Of a stretch of 64,000 bases of DNA, positions 33,690 through 42,732 are shown in pieces. The stretch's first letter is position 1; each line of letters starts with the position of its first letter. Source of the stretch: Rossellomorea sp. BNER (GTDB lineage Bacteria > Bacillota > Bacilli > Bacillales > Bacillaceae_B). Where the stretch lies: NCBI GenBank assembly GCA_024213275.1, contig JANAVG010000008.1, positions 161,392 through 225,391 of the forward strand. The letters run 5' to 3'. Under the pieces are notes generated by a model. That model had not been told where the DNA came from. It made no database searches and saw nothing but the letters and a program-made list of their open reading frames with translations. The translations under genes were made by a program, and so were the position numbers.

Positions 33690-34058
33690 TTATAATCGTG
33701 CTTTTTCCTCATATTCCTTTTTATGCTTCAAATCATCTTGGACACTCTTATCCCATAATTTAACTCCCGAATTATAAGCCGCTCTTGAAATTAAATGACC
33801 AGCTACAGGTGCGGTTATAAAAATAAACACAATCGCTAATATTAGCTTTGAATTAAAATGCCCATGTTCAACATAAAAGTACAAAAATGTTCCTAATAAT
33901 ATCGACATAACCCCAAGTGTTGCTGCCTTTGATGCAGCATGATTCCGTGTATACACATCAGGAAGACGTAATAGACCAAACGCTGTGACAAGACTTAGAA
34001 AAGCTCCAAAGAGGAGTAGAAATCCAATAATAAAACTAATGATCACGCTCACGTTCAA
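33690..34058 (-). CDS. mrpG: Na+/H+ antiporter subunit MrpG
   Basis: A 122-residue protein with three membrane segments and the MrpG/PhaG signature GLLRLPDVYTRNHAASKAATLG. It is the smallest-role subunit of the Mrp complex but needed for assembly in relatives. It overlaps mrpF by 23 bp. The start is uncertain: a TTG at 34058 lies four bases from GGGGAG, and a GTG two codons later is at a better distance. It is the last gene of the operon. The C-terminal tail is charged (KHKKEYEEKARL). Confidence 0.92.
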   Translation of the reverse strand: MNVSVIISFIIGFLLLFGAFLSLVTAFGLLRLPDVYTRNHAASKAATLGVMSILLGTFLYFYVEHGHFNSKLILAIVFIFITAPVAGHLISRAAYNSGVKLWDKSVQDDLKHKKEYEEKARL

Positions 34059-34320
34059 TAATCTCCCCTTTCTCTAAAAACTTCGAAAAGGCAACAGTCC
34101 CAATGAAAGCTAATATTCCTATTAAAAGAATAACATCTAAAAATGCAAAGGTATCAAGAATTAATGACACTAACGCGATAATAGCGACAAGACCCATTCC
34201 AATGGCATCAAGAGCCACAACTCGGTCAGGTGTAGTTGGTCCTTTTACTACCCTATAGACAAACGCAAGCATGGATAATGAGACGCATACTAGTGTAATT
34301 TGAATAATGATATCTAGCAT
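34036..34320 (-). CDS. mrpF: Na+/H+ antiporter subunit MrpF
   Basis: A 94-residue subunit with three membrane segments. Typical MrpF parts are RVVKGPTTPDRVVALDAIG and the acidic, basic C-terminus EKGEIIERERDH. In known Mrp complexes MrpF has been connected with Na+ and bile-salt efflux. It overlaps mrpE by one base and mrpG by 23, so translation of the distal genes is coupled. Confidence 0.95.
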   Translation of the reverse strand: MLDIIIQITLVCVSLSMLAFVYRVVKGPTTPDRVVALDAIGMGLVAIIALVSLILDTFAFLDVILLIGILAFIGTVAFSKFLEKGEIIERERDH

Positions 34321-34796
34321 TAGCGACTCACCTCCTTAATGGCTTTCTCGAATGTATTCTTAATTTCATTTACCGCTTCATCAGCATCTGGCATGTCAAT
34401 AGAATGAATGTAAAGAATTTTATTATCAAATGATATATCAACAACAAGTGTCCCAGGCGTCAGCGTGATTAAATTAGCCAAAACGGTAATTTCCCAATCA
34501 GACTTTAATTCTGTCGGAAGGGCGAAAATTCCTGGTTTTATATCTAGCTTTGGTCTGATAATCGCCATTAGAACTGAAATATTAGCCAGAATTAATTCTT
34601 TTATAAATAAGACAATAAGGCTGATGATAGCCCATACACGCAGCAAATAAAAACGCCCTGTAAAAAATCTTCTAAATGCGTAGATGATTAGCAATCCAAG
34701 AAGAAACCCAACGAAAAAGGATTTGGATGTAAAGGACACGGACAAAAACATCCAAATAAAGGCGAGAAAAAAGTTCAATAATAGTTGAAAAGCCAT
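34320..34796 (-). CDS. mrpE: Na+/H+ antiporter subunit MrpE
   Basis: A 158-residue subunit with two or three N-terminal membrane segments and a soluble C-terminal domain containing TLTPGTLVVDIS, the conserved MrpE motif, and a final helix ADEAVNEIKNTFEKAIKEV. MrpE is needed for normal amounts of the complex in the membrane in Bacillus pseudofirmus. It starts six bases after mrpD. Confidence 0.94.
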   Translation of the reverse strand: MAFQLLLNFFLAFIWMFLSVSFTSKSFFVGFLLGLLIIYAFRRFFTGRFYLLRVWAIISLIVLFIKELILANISVLMAIIRPKLDIKPGIFALPTELKSDWEITVLANLITLTPGTLVVDISFDNKILYIHSIDMPDADEAVNEIKNTFEKAIKEVSR

Positions 34797-34802
34797 TCTA
34801 CA

Positions 34803-36284
34803 TTACTCCTTTAAGACTGCTTGAATATAAATATTTGGATCTACTAATACCTCAGCCGCTTGTGAAATCAGAGGTCGAATGGCTTCTGCTCCAAAGCCAT
34901 AACAAACCGCTAAACCAACCAATATGGCAGAAGTGAACCATAAATAATTCACGTTTCCTTTAGAAGTAACTTTGTATTCTTTTGGTTTACCCCAAACCCC
35001 GTTTAGAAAAATTTTCAAAACAGAATACAACACAGCTAAGCTTGAGGCTAGAATGATTCCTGCTCCAACATAAGCCTCACCCTCAAAGCTTCCGCGAACA
35101 ATTAATAGTTTCCCAACAAATCCACTTAGTGGGGGAATTCCTGCTAGCGAAAGAGCTGCGACAAAGAATGTCCATCCAAGCCATGGATACTCCTTAATGA
35201 GACCACCCATTTTTTTGAGGTCACTCGTACCGACAATGAAGGCCATTACCCCAACAAGTAGGAAGAGAGCGGATTTAATAATCATGTCATGAATAATATA
35301 ATAAACAGAACCCTCAAGTGAAGCGGGAGTCATGACAGAAACTCCAAATAAAATGACTCCAACGGCAATGATGATATTGTAAATAATGATTTTCTTAACG
35401 TCCCAATATGCTAACGCACCAATACATCCCATCACGATGGTTACAATCGCCAGCACGCTTAGAATTTGATGTGTGTAGCCAGTATCATGATAAAAGAAGA
35501 GGGTGTAGGTTCTCATTATAGAGTATACCCCTACCTTCGTTAATAGCGCTCCGAATAGAGCAAGGATTGGCGTTGGTGGGGCGAAATAAGAGCCAGGCAG
35601 CCAAAAGTAAAGCGGGAAAATCGCTCCTTTTAAACCAAACACAAGCAGGAAAAGAATGGCGATAACCGTTAGGATCGCTGGTTGATCCACTTCCGCAATT
35701 TTCACCGAAATATCTGCCATATTCAACGTTCCAACAACAGAGTATAGGTACGCTACTGTAATGACAAATAATGCAGATGAGATAACATTCACTAAAATAT
35801 ATTTAATAGACTCTCTCAATTGTCCTTTCGTTCCTCCTAATACAAGAAGAACATAAGATGACATCAGCATGACTTCAAAAAATACAAACAAGTTGAAAAT
35901 ATCTCCCGTTGTAAAGGCTCCATTTACTCCAACAAGTAAAAATTGAACAACAGGGTAATAGTAAAAACGTTCCCGGTCTCTGCCAATGGATTTAAATGAA
36001 TAAAGGATGACGACAAACGTAATGATACTTGTCGTCGTTACTAACAAAGCAGAGAGCATGTCTGAAACTAGTGTAATTCCAAAAGGAGCCTCCCAGTTAC
36101 TTAAATTCAAAGTTTGAATACCATCGAGGCTAATCTTTCGAATAAGCACAATCGAGGCTGCAATCGTCGCGACTGTAGATATAACGGACAAGACTCTTTG
36201 TGCCTTCACATATTTACTTAACATCATTAACACGACGGCCGTTAATAATGGTATTAATATCGGTAAGATAAGTAAGTTAGTCAT
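34803..36284 (-). CDS. mrpD: Na+/H+ antiporter subunit MrpD
   Basis: A 493-residue, about 14-segment subunit homologous to the NuoL/M/N antiporter-like subunits of complex I. The conserved Glu is in NLFVFFEVMLMSSYVLL, and the proton-channel Lys is in the FGLKGAIFPLYFWLP region. It forms one of the ion pathways of the Mrp complex together with MrpA. It overlaps mrpC by eight bases. Length equals that of B. subtilis MrpD. Confidence 0.96.
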   Translation of the reverse strand: MTNLLILPILIPLLTAVVLMMLSKYVKAQRVLSVISTVATIAASIVLIRKISLDGIQTLNLSNWEAPFGITLVSDMLSALLVTTTSIITFVVILYSFKSIGRDRERFYYYPVVQFLLVGVNGAFTTGDIFNLFVFFEVMLMSSYVLLVLGGTKGQLRESIKYILVNVISSALFVITVAYLYSVVGTLNMADISVKIAEVDQPAILTVIAILFLLVFGLKGAIFPLYFWLPGSYFAPPTPILALFGALLTKVGVYSIMRTYTLFFYHDTGYTHQILSVLAIVTIVMGCIGALAYWDVKKIIIYNIIIAVGVILFGVSVMTPASLEGSVYYIIHDMIIKSALFLLVGVMAFIVGTSDLKKMGGLIKEYPWLGWTFFVAALSLAGIPPLSGFVGKLLIVRGSFEGEAYVGAGIILASSLAVLYSVLKIFLNGVWGKPKEYKVTSKGNVNYLWFTSAILVGLAVCYGFGAEAIRPLISQAAEVLVDPNIYIQAVLKE

Positions 36285-36618
36285 TTCCTTCTGTTCCTCT
36301 CATTTGATCCACATTATCGGTTCCCAGCTCTTGATAGGCTCTATAAGCAAGTACGAGAAAGAACGCCGTAACCCCAAAACTAATAACGATGGCAGTTAAT
36401 ATTAATGCTTGAGGTAATGGATCTACATATTCCTTTGCATGTTCTCCTAAGAGTGGTGCAGCTCCACCCTTAAGACCACTTACAGATAAAATTAATAAAT
36501 GTGCTCCGTGACTGAGTAACCCTGTCCCGATAATAATTCGAAGTAAGCTTTTTGAAAGCATCAGGTACACAGCACTCATAAATAGGACTCCAATAACAAT
36601 TGCCATTAAAATCTCCAT
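36277..36618 (-). CDS. mrpC: Na+/H+ antiporter subunit MrpC
   Basis: A 113-residue subunit homologous to NuoK, with three membrane segments. Motifs IIGTGLLSHGAHLLILS and DPLPQALILTAIVISFGVTAFFL contain the conserved membrane acidic and polar residues. It overlaps mrpB by one base and mrpD by eight. Confidence 0.95.
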   Translation of the reverse strand: MEILMAIVIGVLFMSAVYLMLSKSLLRIIIGTGLLSHGAHLLILSVSGLKGGAAPLLGEHAKEYVDPLPQALILTAIVISFGVTAFFLVLAYRAYQELGTDNVDQMRGTEGND

Positions 36619-37046
36619 TATTCACTCTCCCCTATCGTTTGAATAATGGTCATTGTTACACCAATTACTACTAAATACACACCAGTATCAAATAGTACAG
36701 CAGTGTGTAATGACGTTTTGCCTAGAAGCGGTAAGTGGAAATATTGGTAGGCGTGTGTGAGAAATGGGGCATTAAATAGTAAAGCACCAGCCCCCGTACC
36801 TACAGCAAATAATAATCCAACCGCAATTAGTACTTTATAATCAATCGGTAAAATGTTAGTCACTGTTTTAATATCATAAGCAAGTAACAATAGAACAATT
36901 GCTCCTGATGTCATTAACCCTCCAATAAATCCGCCTCCAGGATTATAATGACCTGCAAAGAAAAGACTGAGAGAGAATAAAATAATGATAAACGCGACTA
37001 CTGTTGTAATCGTTTGCAGGATCAAATCATTGGTTTTCGTTCTCAT
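36618..37046 (-). CDS. mrpB: Na+/H+ antiporter subunit MrpB
   Basis: A 142-residue subunit with four membrane segments; the typical MrpB stretch is FFAGHYNPGGGFIGGLMTSGA. It corresponds in part to NuoJ. A four-base overlap joins it to mrpA. All seven mrp genes are tightly packed and transcribed in the order A to G, as in B. subtilis. Confidence 0.95.
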   Translation of the reverse strand: MRTKTNDLILQTITTVVAFIIILFSLSLFFAGHYNPGGGFIGGLMTSGAIVLLLLAYDIKTVTNILPIDYKVLIAVGLLFAVGTGAGALLFNAPFLTHAYQYFHLPLLGKTSLHTAVLFDTGVYLVVIGVTMTIIQTIGESE

Positions 37047-39445
37047 CCTTCTTTCCTCCTTGTCAGTCGTAATTTAATCATAGAGAAGATTCCAAGAGCT
37101 GCAATAGCTAGTACACAAATTTCGAATAAAGTATCGAACCCGCGGAAATCAACTAGAATAACGTTGACCATATTTTTACCGCCAGCTTCATCATAAACAT
37201 TCTCAATATAGTACTGCGAAATTGAATCAAATAGCTTTGTGCTATAAGAAGAAATGGCTACTAGTGTAACAACAACACCGACACCGATAGAGATGAGGGC
37301 ATTTCCTAATTTGAATGACATTCTTTCCTCATGTCTACTTAAAGGAGGAAGATGATAGAAACATAATAGGAATAGGGCAACAGAGACCGTCTCAATCACT
37401 AGCTGTGTTAATGCTAGGTCAGGTGCTCTAAATAATACAAAGAATAAGGAAACCGTATACCCTGCTGCACCAAGTGCGATGATTGAGGTCAATCTTGATT
37501 TAGCAAATAAGGTGGTTACTGAACTTATGACTAAAATCAACGCTAGAGCGATCTCGTAAATTCCAATCGGTGCTACATCTTCTGTATCTATGGCAAATGC
37601 CCCTTTATACCACATTGTAAATAGTAAAATGGCAATAAAGAATGAGAAAATATAAACGAGATAACTACGTATATATCCTGTCATATATCCCTTTGTAAAG
37701 CTGTATGAACCACGTTCTGCTGCTATGATTCCACGATCATAAAAGGAATTTAGTGTCAGCTTCTCTGGAATCCTAGTGTAAATATGCATCCACTTTGGTA
37801 GAAGAACATATAAAAGAATTCCAATAAGAAAAACTCCTAATGTCATGTATAACTCTGGTCCAGGCCCATGCCAGAAAGAGATATGAACTTCTACTTCCTT
37901 GGCTAAGCTCGGTGTAATGGCAGCAACAGCTGGCTCAATAACACTATGAGAAAGAATATTTGGGAAGAAACCAAATATCACAACAAGTGAAGCAAGGATA
38001 ATAGGAGGAATTAGCATTCCAATCGGTGCTTCATGAGGTTTCTTATCTAGCTTCTCAGGCTGATATTTTCCTGTAAAGGTTTTAAAAACTAAAATCATGC
38101 TATAAAGAAATGTAAATACGCTTCCAACCCACGCAAGAATAGGGAAGAGAAGTCCCCATGTTTGGAGGTTAAAAAGATCGGCCTCAAGGATTCGGACCAT
38201 CCCAGTAAAGAACATTTCTTTACTTAAGAAACCATTGAAAGGAGGAAGACCAGCCATTGAAAAGGCGCCAATAATCGCGATGGTAAAAGTAATCGGCATA
38301 AAGCTCATAAGTCCGCCGAGCTTTCGAATATCCCTTGTTCCTGTTTCATGATCAACAATCCCTACCACCATAAACAAACTTCCTTTAAATGTGGCGTGAT
38401 TAATTAAATGAAAAACAGCTGCAAGTGTTGCAACAAGAAAGATATTATCATCTAATTGATCGTAATGAAGTGCAGCCGCACCTATCCCTAATAAAGACAT
38501 GATAAGCCCAAGCTGACTGACAGTGGAAAAGGCAAGAATCCCTTTTAAATCTGTTTGTTTAACAGCATTGAATGATCCCCAGCAAAGGGTCAAAATTCCA
38601 AAACCACCTACAAGCCATAGCCATAAACCTTGCTCAGCAAAAACAGGACTCATCCTTGCAACAAGATAAAGACCGGCTTTAACCATTGTGGCAGAGTGTA
38701 AATAGGCACTGACAGGGGTAGGTGCTTCCATTGCGTCTGGTAACCAAATATGAAATGGGAATTGTGCAGATTTAGTAAAAGCACCTAAAAGGACTAATAT
38801 CAATGCAGGAATAAATAATGGATCAGTTGATAATTCACCCGCACCCACCATTCCTACGATTTCGCGAATACTAAAGCTTCCACCCATGATATATAGGAGA
38901 AGGAATCCTCCAAGCATGGAAAGACCACCAAAAACAGTAATGAGCATTGATTTTTGTGCACCATAACGGGAACGCTCTCGGTGATACCAGTATCCAATCA
39001 GTAAGAAGGAAGAAATCGAAGTAAACTCCCAGAACATATAAAGCACAATCAAATTATCTGATAGCACAACTCCAAGCATGGCTCCCATGAACATTAGTAA
39101 ATAAACATAGAAATTATGGAGTTGCTCTTTATCCTTGTTCAAATAGTAAATCGAATAAAGGACCACAAGTGCGCCAATTCCTGTAATCAAAAGGGCGAAT
39201 AGTAAACCGAGCCCATCAACATATGCAGTGAAATTAATATCCAATGAAGGCATCCATTGAACCGTTTCTTTGATGACGCTTCCACCGCTAGTGATTGAAA
39301 TGAATTGAAAGAAATAAGTAAAAAGTATCACTGGTAAAATAAGTACAAACCAGCCAGTATGTATTTTTCTAAATAACTTGTACAACAACGGTATAATGAT
39401 AGCCATTAAAAATGGTGAAATAATGGCCCAATGTAGTAATGTCAA
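37043..39445 (-). CDS. mrpA: Na+/H+ antiporter subunit MrpA
   Basis: The largest subunit (800 residues, over 20 membrane segments). The N-terminal 500 residues are NuoL-like, with SDNLIVLYMFWEFTSISSFLLIG holding the conserved Glu and FTKSAQFPFHIWLPDAMEAPTPVSA the channel Lys. The C-terminal part is NuoJ-like and includes RAPDLALTQLVIETV. With MrpB-G it drives Na+ export against H+ uptake for Na+ and alkali tolerance. Translation starts at TTG behind AAAGGGGGG. A TATAAT element on the minus strand at 39500-39505 may belong to the operon promoter, although no good -35 box accompanies it. Confidence 0.96.
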   Translation of the reverse strand: MTLLHWAIISPFLMAIIIPLLYKLFRKIHTGWFVLILPVILFTYFFQFISITSGGSVIKETVQWMPSLDINFTAYVDGLGLLFALLITGIGALVVLYSIYYLNKDKEQLHNFYVYLLMFMGAMLGVVLSDNLIVLYMFWEFTSISSFLLIGYWYHRERSRYGAQKSMLITVFGGLSMLGGFLLLYIMGGSFSIREIVGMVGAGELSTDPLFIPALILVLLGAFTKSAQFPFHIWLPDAMEAPTPVSAYLHSATMVKAGLYLVARMSPVFAEQGLWLWLVGGFGILTLCWGSFNAVKQTDLKGILAFSTVSQLGLIMSLLGIGAAALHYDQLDDNIFLVATLAAVFHLINHATFKGSLFMVVGIVDHETGTRDIRKLGGLMSFMPITFTIAIIGAFSMAGLPPFNGFLSKEMFFTGMVRILEADLFNLQTWGLLFPILAWVGSVFTFLYSMILVFKTFTGKYQPEKLDKKPHEAPIGMLIPPIILASLVVIFGFFPNILSHSVIEPAVAAITPSLAKEVEVHISFWHGPGPELYMTLGVFLIGILLYVLLPKWMHIYTRIPEKLTLNSFYDRGIIAAERGSYSFTKGYMTGYIRSYLVYIFSFFIAILLFTMWYKGAFAIDTEDVAPIGIYEIALALILVISSVTTLFAKSRLTSIIALGAAGYTVSLFFVLFRAPDLALTQLVIETVSVALFLLCFYHLPPLSRHEERMSFKLGNALISIGVGVVVTLVAISSYSTKLFDSISQYYIENVYDEAGGKNMVNVILVDFRGFDTLFEICVLAIAALGIFSMIKLRLTRRKEG

Positions 39446-39690
39446 AAAATACCCCCCTTTAATAGAACTTAGCCCTTCTGTCTAATCAAACCTAAAAGCA
39501 TTATAACGCAAAAAAAAGACGCTTGCATTTCTAAGAGTTCGCGGTATTCCTCATTTTTTAAAATGATATTAAATATGTAGAGATACGGAAAATTACCTAA
39601 GAAAAATTTTTTTGAAATAATCTCGCAAATAGACAGTTACGAATAGTCTTGCCCAAATTCGTGCATGCTATTGCTAGGTGGTGAAATCAA

Positions 39691-39933
39691 GTGCGTACGA
39701 AAGTGACGATTTCTGTTATGATTTTTTCCATTCTATTTATGAGTGCTTGGTTGATACAAGACAATGATAGGAACAATCGAATGAACAAGATCACTCAAAC
39801 AGGTCGGGAAAATAATCAAAACTTTATAAGAAATGTGAATGTGGAAGGGAATTTGGAAGCAAATAGTGACATGGAACCAACTTCCGTCATTGAGCCATTC
39901 AAACCAAGAGAATATATTCGCATTGTACGGTAG
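39691..39933 (+). CDS. Small secreted or membrane-anchored hypothetical protein
   Basis: An 80-residue product with one N-terminal hydrophobic segment (about residues 6-22) followed by a polar, Asn-rich tail. I recognise no family. It starts at GTG behind GGTGGTG. B. subtilis has a small gene of unknown function (yufS) between maeN and mrpA, and this could be its counterpart by place and size only. It is divergent from mrpA. Confidence 0.5.
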   Translation: MRTKVTISVMIFSILFMSAWLIQDNDRNNRMNKITQTGRENNQNFIRNVNVEGNLEANSDMEPTSVIEPFKPREYIRIVR

Positions 39934-40050
39934 ATTACTGATGGGTATTGATTTTCTTAAATTACAGTGTAGAGTAAAGATGGGGATGGCTCCATCTTTT
40001 TTTATGTTCCCTAATAATAAATAGTTTTAAATTAGTAGGAGAGACTTTCT

Positions 40051-40626
40051 GTGAGAAATGCCTATTTGACTGGGTACTTACCCTTGTTTTCGATTCTATT
40101 ATTTAGCTTAACTTTTTCTGTTTATGGTGTTGAAGTATTTATAGACCTTTTTAAAAAAATTGGTGTCTATCCTGGTATGAGAGAATTTCTTTCAAATATG
40201 GAACTGAAATTCTTAATCCTAATCCTTTTAATGGTTGTATTCTTCATGGTTTTTGCTGCATTAAAATTAATTGCCGAAACCATTAACGAATTGTCACTAT
40301 TATTTTTTTCTAAAGATTCAGAAGGAGAAATTTTAAAATCCGTCCGCTCTGGGAAAATGATCTATTTTATTGGATCACTTGTTTCGGTTGCAAGTCTTAA
40401 ATCCTTTATAGGATTGCTAATCATTTTTGCCCTGACATCATTCGTTTACTTTATCTACTTTGTTACAAAGATTTCTCCATCCCTAACAAAAGCTGGGACC
40501 ATTGGGGTTGTATTCTTTCAAGTCATTACATGGTCATCCCTGTTCTTAAGCATTATCCTCGTGTTTTTAAAACTATACAACGGCATCATGGCCAGCTTGC
40601 CAATCATGTCACAAGTAGAATTATAA
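40051..40626 (+). CDS. yufK: YufK-like membrane protein (DUF5366 type)
   Basis: A 191-residue membrane protein with about four or five hydrophobic segments (near residues 7-27, 52-75, 108-135, 160-180) and little polar sequence. It resembles B. subtilis YufK, which also lies between pbpD and mrp, and which belongs to an uncharacterised family. The GTG start follows AGGAGAG at seven-base spacing. A strong terminator is directly downstream. The name rests on synteny and general resemblance. Confidence 0.7.
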   Translation: MRNAYLTGYLPLFSILLFSLTFSVYGVEVFIDLFKKIGVYPGMREFLSNMELKFLILILLMVVFFMVFAALKLIAETINELSLLFFSKDSEGEILKSVRSGKMIYFIGSLVSVASLKSFIGLLIIFALTSFVYFIYFVTKISPSLTKAGTIGVVFFQVITWSSLFLSIILVFLKLYNGIMASLPIMSQVEL

Positions 40627-40635
40627 AGACTACAT

Positions 40636-40668
40636 AAAAAAGGATGATCTCGCTGATCATCCTTTTTA
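40636..40668 (+). terminator. Terminator of the yufK-like gene
   Basis: AAAAAGGATGATC pairs with GATCATCCTTTTT around TCGCT. Confidence 0.9.
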
Positions 40669-40688
40669 TTTTACGGTTTCATTGGGGA

Positions 40689-40800
40689 ACCAGGTACAAA
40701 AGAATAGAAGTGTACCAGGTACCAAAATGCAGAAATGTACCAGGTACAAAAGGGCGAATAGGTACCTGGTACAAAACAGCTGAATTGTTCCTGGCACCAT
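40689..40800. repeat. Five-unit tandem array with exact 25-bp period
   Basis: The palindromic core ACCAGGTAC, or its flipped form ACCTGGTAC/TCCTGGCAC, begins at 40689, 40714, 40739, 40764 and 40789. Between cores lies AAAAG plus a variable block ending in GAA and TGT. It occupies the gap between the yufK-like gene and pbpD. Confidence 0.85.
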
Positions 40801-40828
40801 TCGCCGCCGCTCCCTCCATTAATCAACT

Positions 40829-42679
40829 TTACCTCATAATCCCTTTCCATATTCGATGACTTGGCCGAAACTTTTCGATGGCTTTCATGCTTTTGGGGAT
40901 ATCATGCCCGATCCATACACCGGTTGTGTATTGATCGGTTAAGCCCATTACCCAATAGTCGTTATAGTTGTTTGTAGTACCTGTTTTGATGCCGACATAG
41001 GGTTTGGATACATAGGCTGGTTCTCCTGTACCAGAAACGGCTGCAGCAGTGAGCAGTGCTCTCATTTTTTCGGTAGTTTGAGCTGACCACACTTGTACAG
41101 AAGGGTCTTTCCATTCGTAAAGAACTTTCCCTTTTCTATCGGTTACTTTGATAATCGCATGTGATTTATAATAGTTTCCATTAATAAAAGAAGTGTAAGC
41201 ATCCGTTAATTCTAAAGGAGACATTCCGTATGTAAATCCTCCTAGAGATGCTGCATAGGTCTTATCTGCCGGCAGAACATTTTCAAAATGAAACAGGCTT
41301 AGAGTTTTGAACGCCTTTGTTATTCCGGTTTTTTCAAACATTCTAAGTGCAGGAGTATTATAGGACTCCTTAAAGGCTTGGTTAATAGTGACCTGACCAA
41401 ATTGTCTTCCGTCGTAATTCTCTGGGCAATAATTTCCAACACAATAAGAGTTAGCATTAATGGTTTCGTAGATAGAAGTTTGATATTCCTCAATGTAAGG
41501 CCCATAAACTAAGAGCGGTTTAATCACAGATCCAGGCTGTCTAACAGCTTGATACGCATGGTGGAAATTATACTTTTGATAATGTTTTCCACCAGTAATG
41601 GCCACAATTCTCCTTGATTGGTTGCTAATCGTAACAGTCGCGCCTTCAACCCCATCATAGACAATAGAATCATTCAAAGCTTTTATACTTTTCTTTTGCA
41701 TAGAAGGTTGAAGGGCAGTATGGATAATGACGCCTGATTGAACGACTTCATTTACTCGTTTTTCCAGTTGTTGTTCAATTTTTATTTTTTCTTCTTTCGT
41801 CTTAGCTTGTTTTATTTTCTTATTAAAACCTTCGGAATGGGCGATTAATTGGCTTAATTCATGCTCCGCATACACCGCATAATCAGGATATTGATCGATT
41901 TTCTTTCTTATCTTTAATTTGATGGGCATATTTTTAATTTTTTTGGATTCTTGTGCTGTAATCGTGCCTTCCTGCTCTAACAGGTCTAATAATCTTTCCT
42001 GTCTTTCTTTTGTTTTGTCAAAATGTTCGAGTGGATCATACTTATTTGGATTATTCGGTATCGCTAAAATAAATGAAAGTTCCGCTTTATTCAAATCCTG
42101 TAGATCTTTATTGAAATAATACTGTGATGCGGTTTCAACACCATAGATCCCATTGCTAAAATAGATGACGTTTAGATAAAGCTCCATTATTTCATCTTTT
42201 GAAAAGGATTTTTCAATTTCATAGGAGTAAAACAACTCTGTTAATTTACGATTATATGTTTTTTCTTGTCCCAAATACAAGTTGCGGGCAAGTTGTTGTG
42301 TAATGGTGCTTCCGCCTTGCTGAATATGTGTGAAGACGAGGTTCTTAACTAGGGCGCGAATGATGGCTCCGGCATCAAATCCGACATGTTCATAAAAATT
42401 CCGGTCCTCTGTTATCACCAGTAAATCCTTGGCAAAAGGCGGGATATCCTCGTTTTCAACATAAAGACGGAAGGGACGGTTCATTTCTGAAAAAACTTGA
42501 CCATTTTCATCAAGAAGTAAACTAGTTTTTTTAATATTAAGCTTATCTTCATTTACAGCTTGATTAAGTGCTTTATTGAAGCCTTGGACTTTTTGTACTT
42601 CAGAACTTGTTCCAAACAAAATGGTTATGAAAATCGTAAACAATGTACATATCAAAATATATCCGCTAATCGTTCTCAT
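40829..42679 (-). CDS. pbpD: Class A penicillin-binding protein PbpD (PBP4)
   Basis: A bifunctional peptidoglycan synthase of 616 residues: an N-terminal membrane anchor (about 5-25), a GT51 glycosyltransferase domain (EDRNFYEHVG near 91-100 and QGGSTITQQLARN near 121-133) and a transpeptidase domain with SVIK (384-387), SYN (439-441) and KTGT (565-568). All catalytic motifs are intact. Size and position next to a yuxJ-type gene identify it as PbpD (PBP4) of B. subtilis, a dispensable vegetative enzyme. I use the ATG at 42679, nine bases from AAGAAGAG. A TTG three codons earlier directly touches that site. The protein ends soon after the KTGT domain. Confidence 0.9.
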   Translation of the reverse strand: MRTISGYILICTLFTIFITILFGTSSEVQKVQGFNKALNQAVNEDKLNIKKTSLLLDENGQVFSEMNRPFRLYVENEDIPPFAKDLLVITEDRNFYEHVGFDAGAIIRALVKNLVFTHIQQGGSTITQQLARNLYLGQEKTYNRKLTELFYSYEIEKSFSKDEIMELYLNVIYFSNGIYGVETASQYYFNKDLQDLNKAELSFILAIPNNPNKYDPLEHFDKTKERQERLLDLLEQEGTITAQESKKIKNMPIKLKIRKKIDQYPDYAVYAEHELSQLIAHSEGFNKKIKQAKTKEEKIKIEQQLEKRVNEVVQSGVIIHTALQPSMQKKSIKALNDSIVYDGVEGATVTISNQSRRIVAITGGKHYQKYNFHHAYQAVRQPGSVIKPLLVYGPYIEEYQTSIYETINANSYCVGNYCPENYDGRQFGQVTINQAFKESYNTPALRMFEKTGITKAFKTLSLFHFENVLPADKTYAASLGGFTYGMSPLELTDAYTSFINGNYYKSHAIIKVTDRKGKVLYEWKDPSVQVWSAQTTEKMRALLTAAAVSGTGEPAYVSKPYVGIKTGTTNNYNDYWVMGLTDQYTTGVWIGHDIPKSMKAIEKFRPSHRIWKGIMR

Positions 42680-42732
42680 AAAATTCAACTCTTCTTATGG
42701 TGGTTTTAAGTTCCTATCCTTATTTTCGGCAA

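Noticed and set aside
40689-40800. CRISPR array
   Set aside because: Five units with 25-bp total period leave no room for spacers of usual length, the cores vary, and no cas genes are present.
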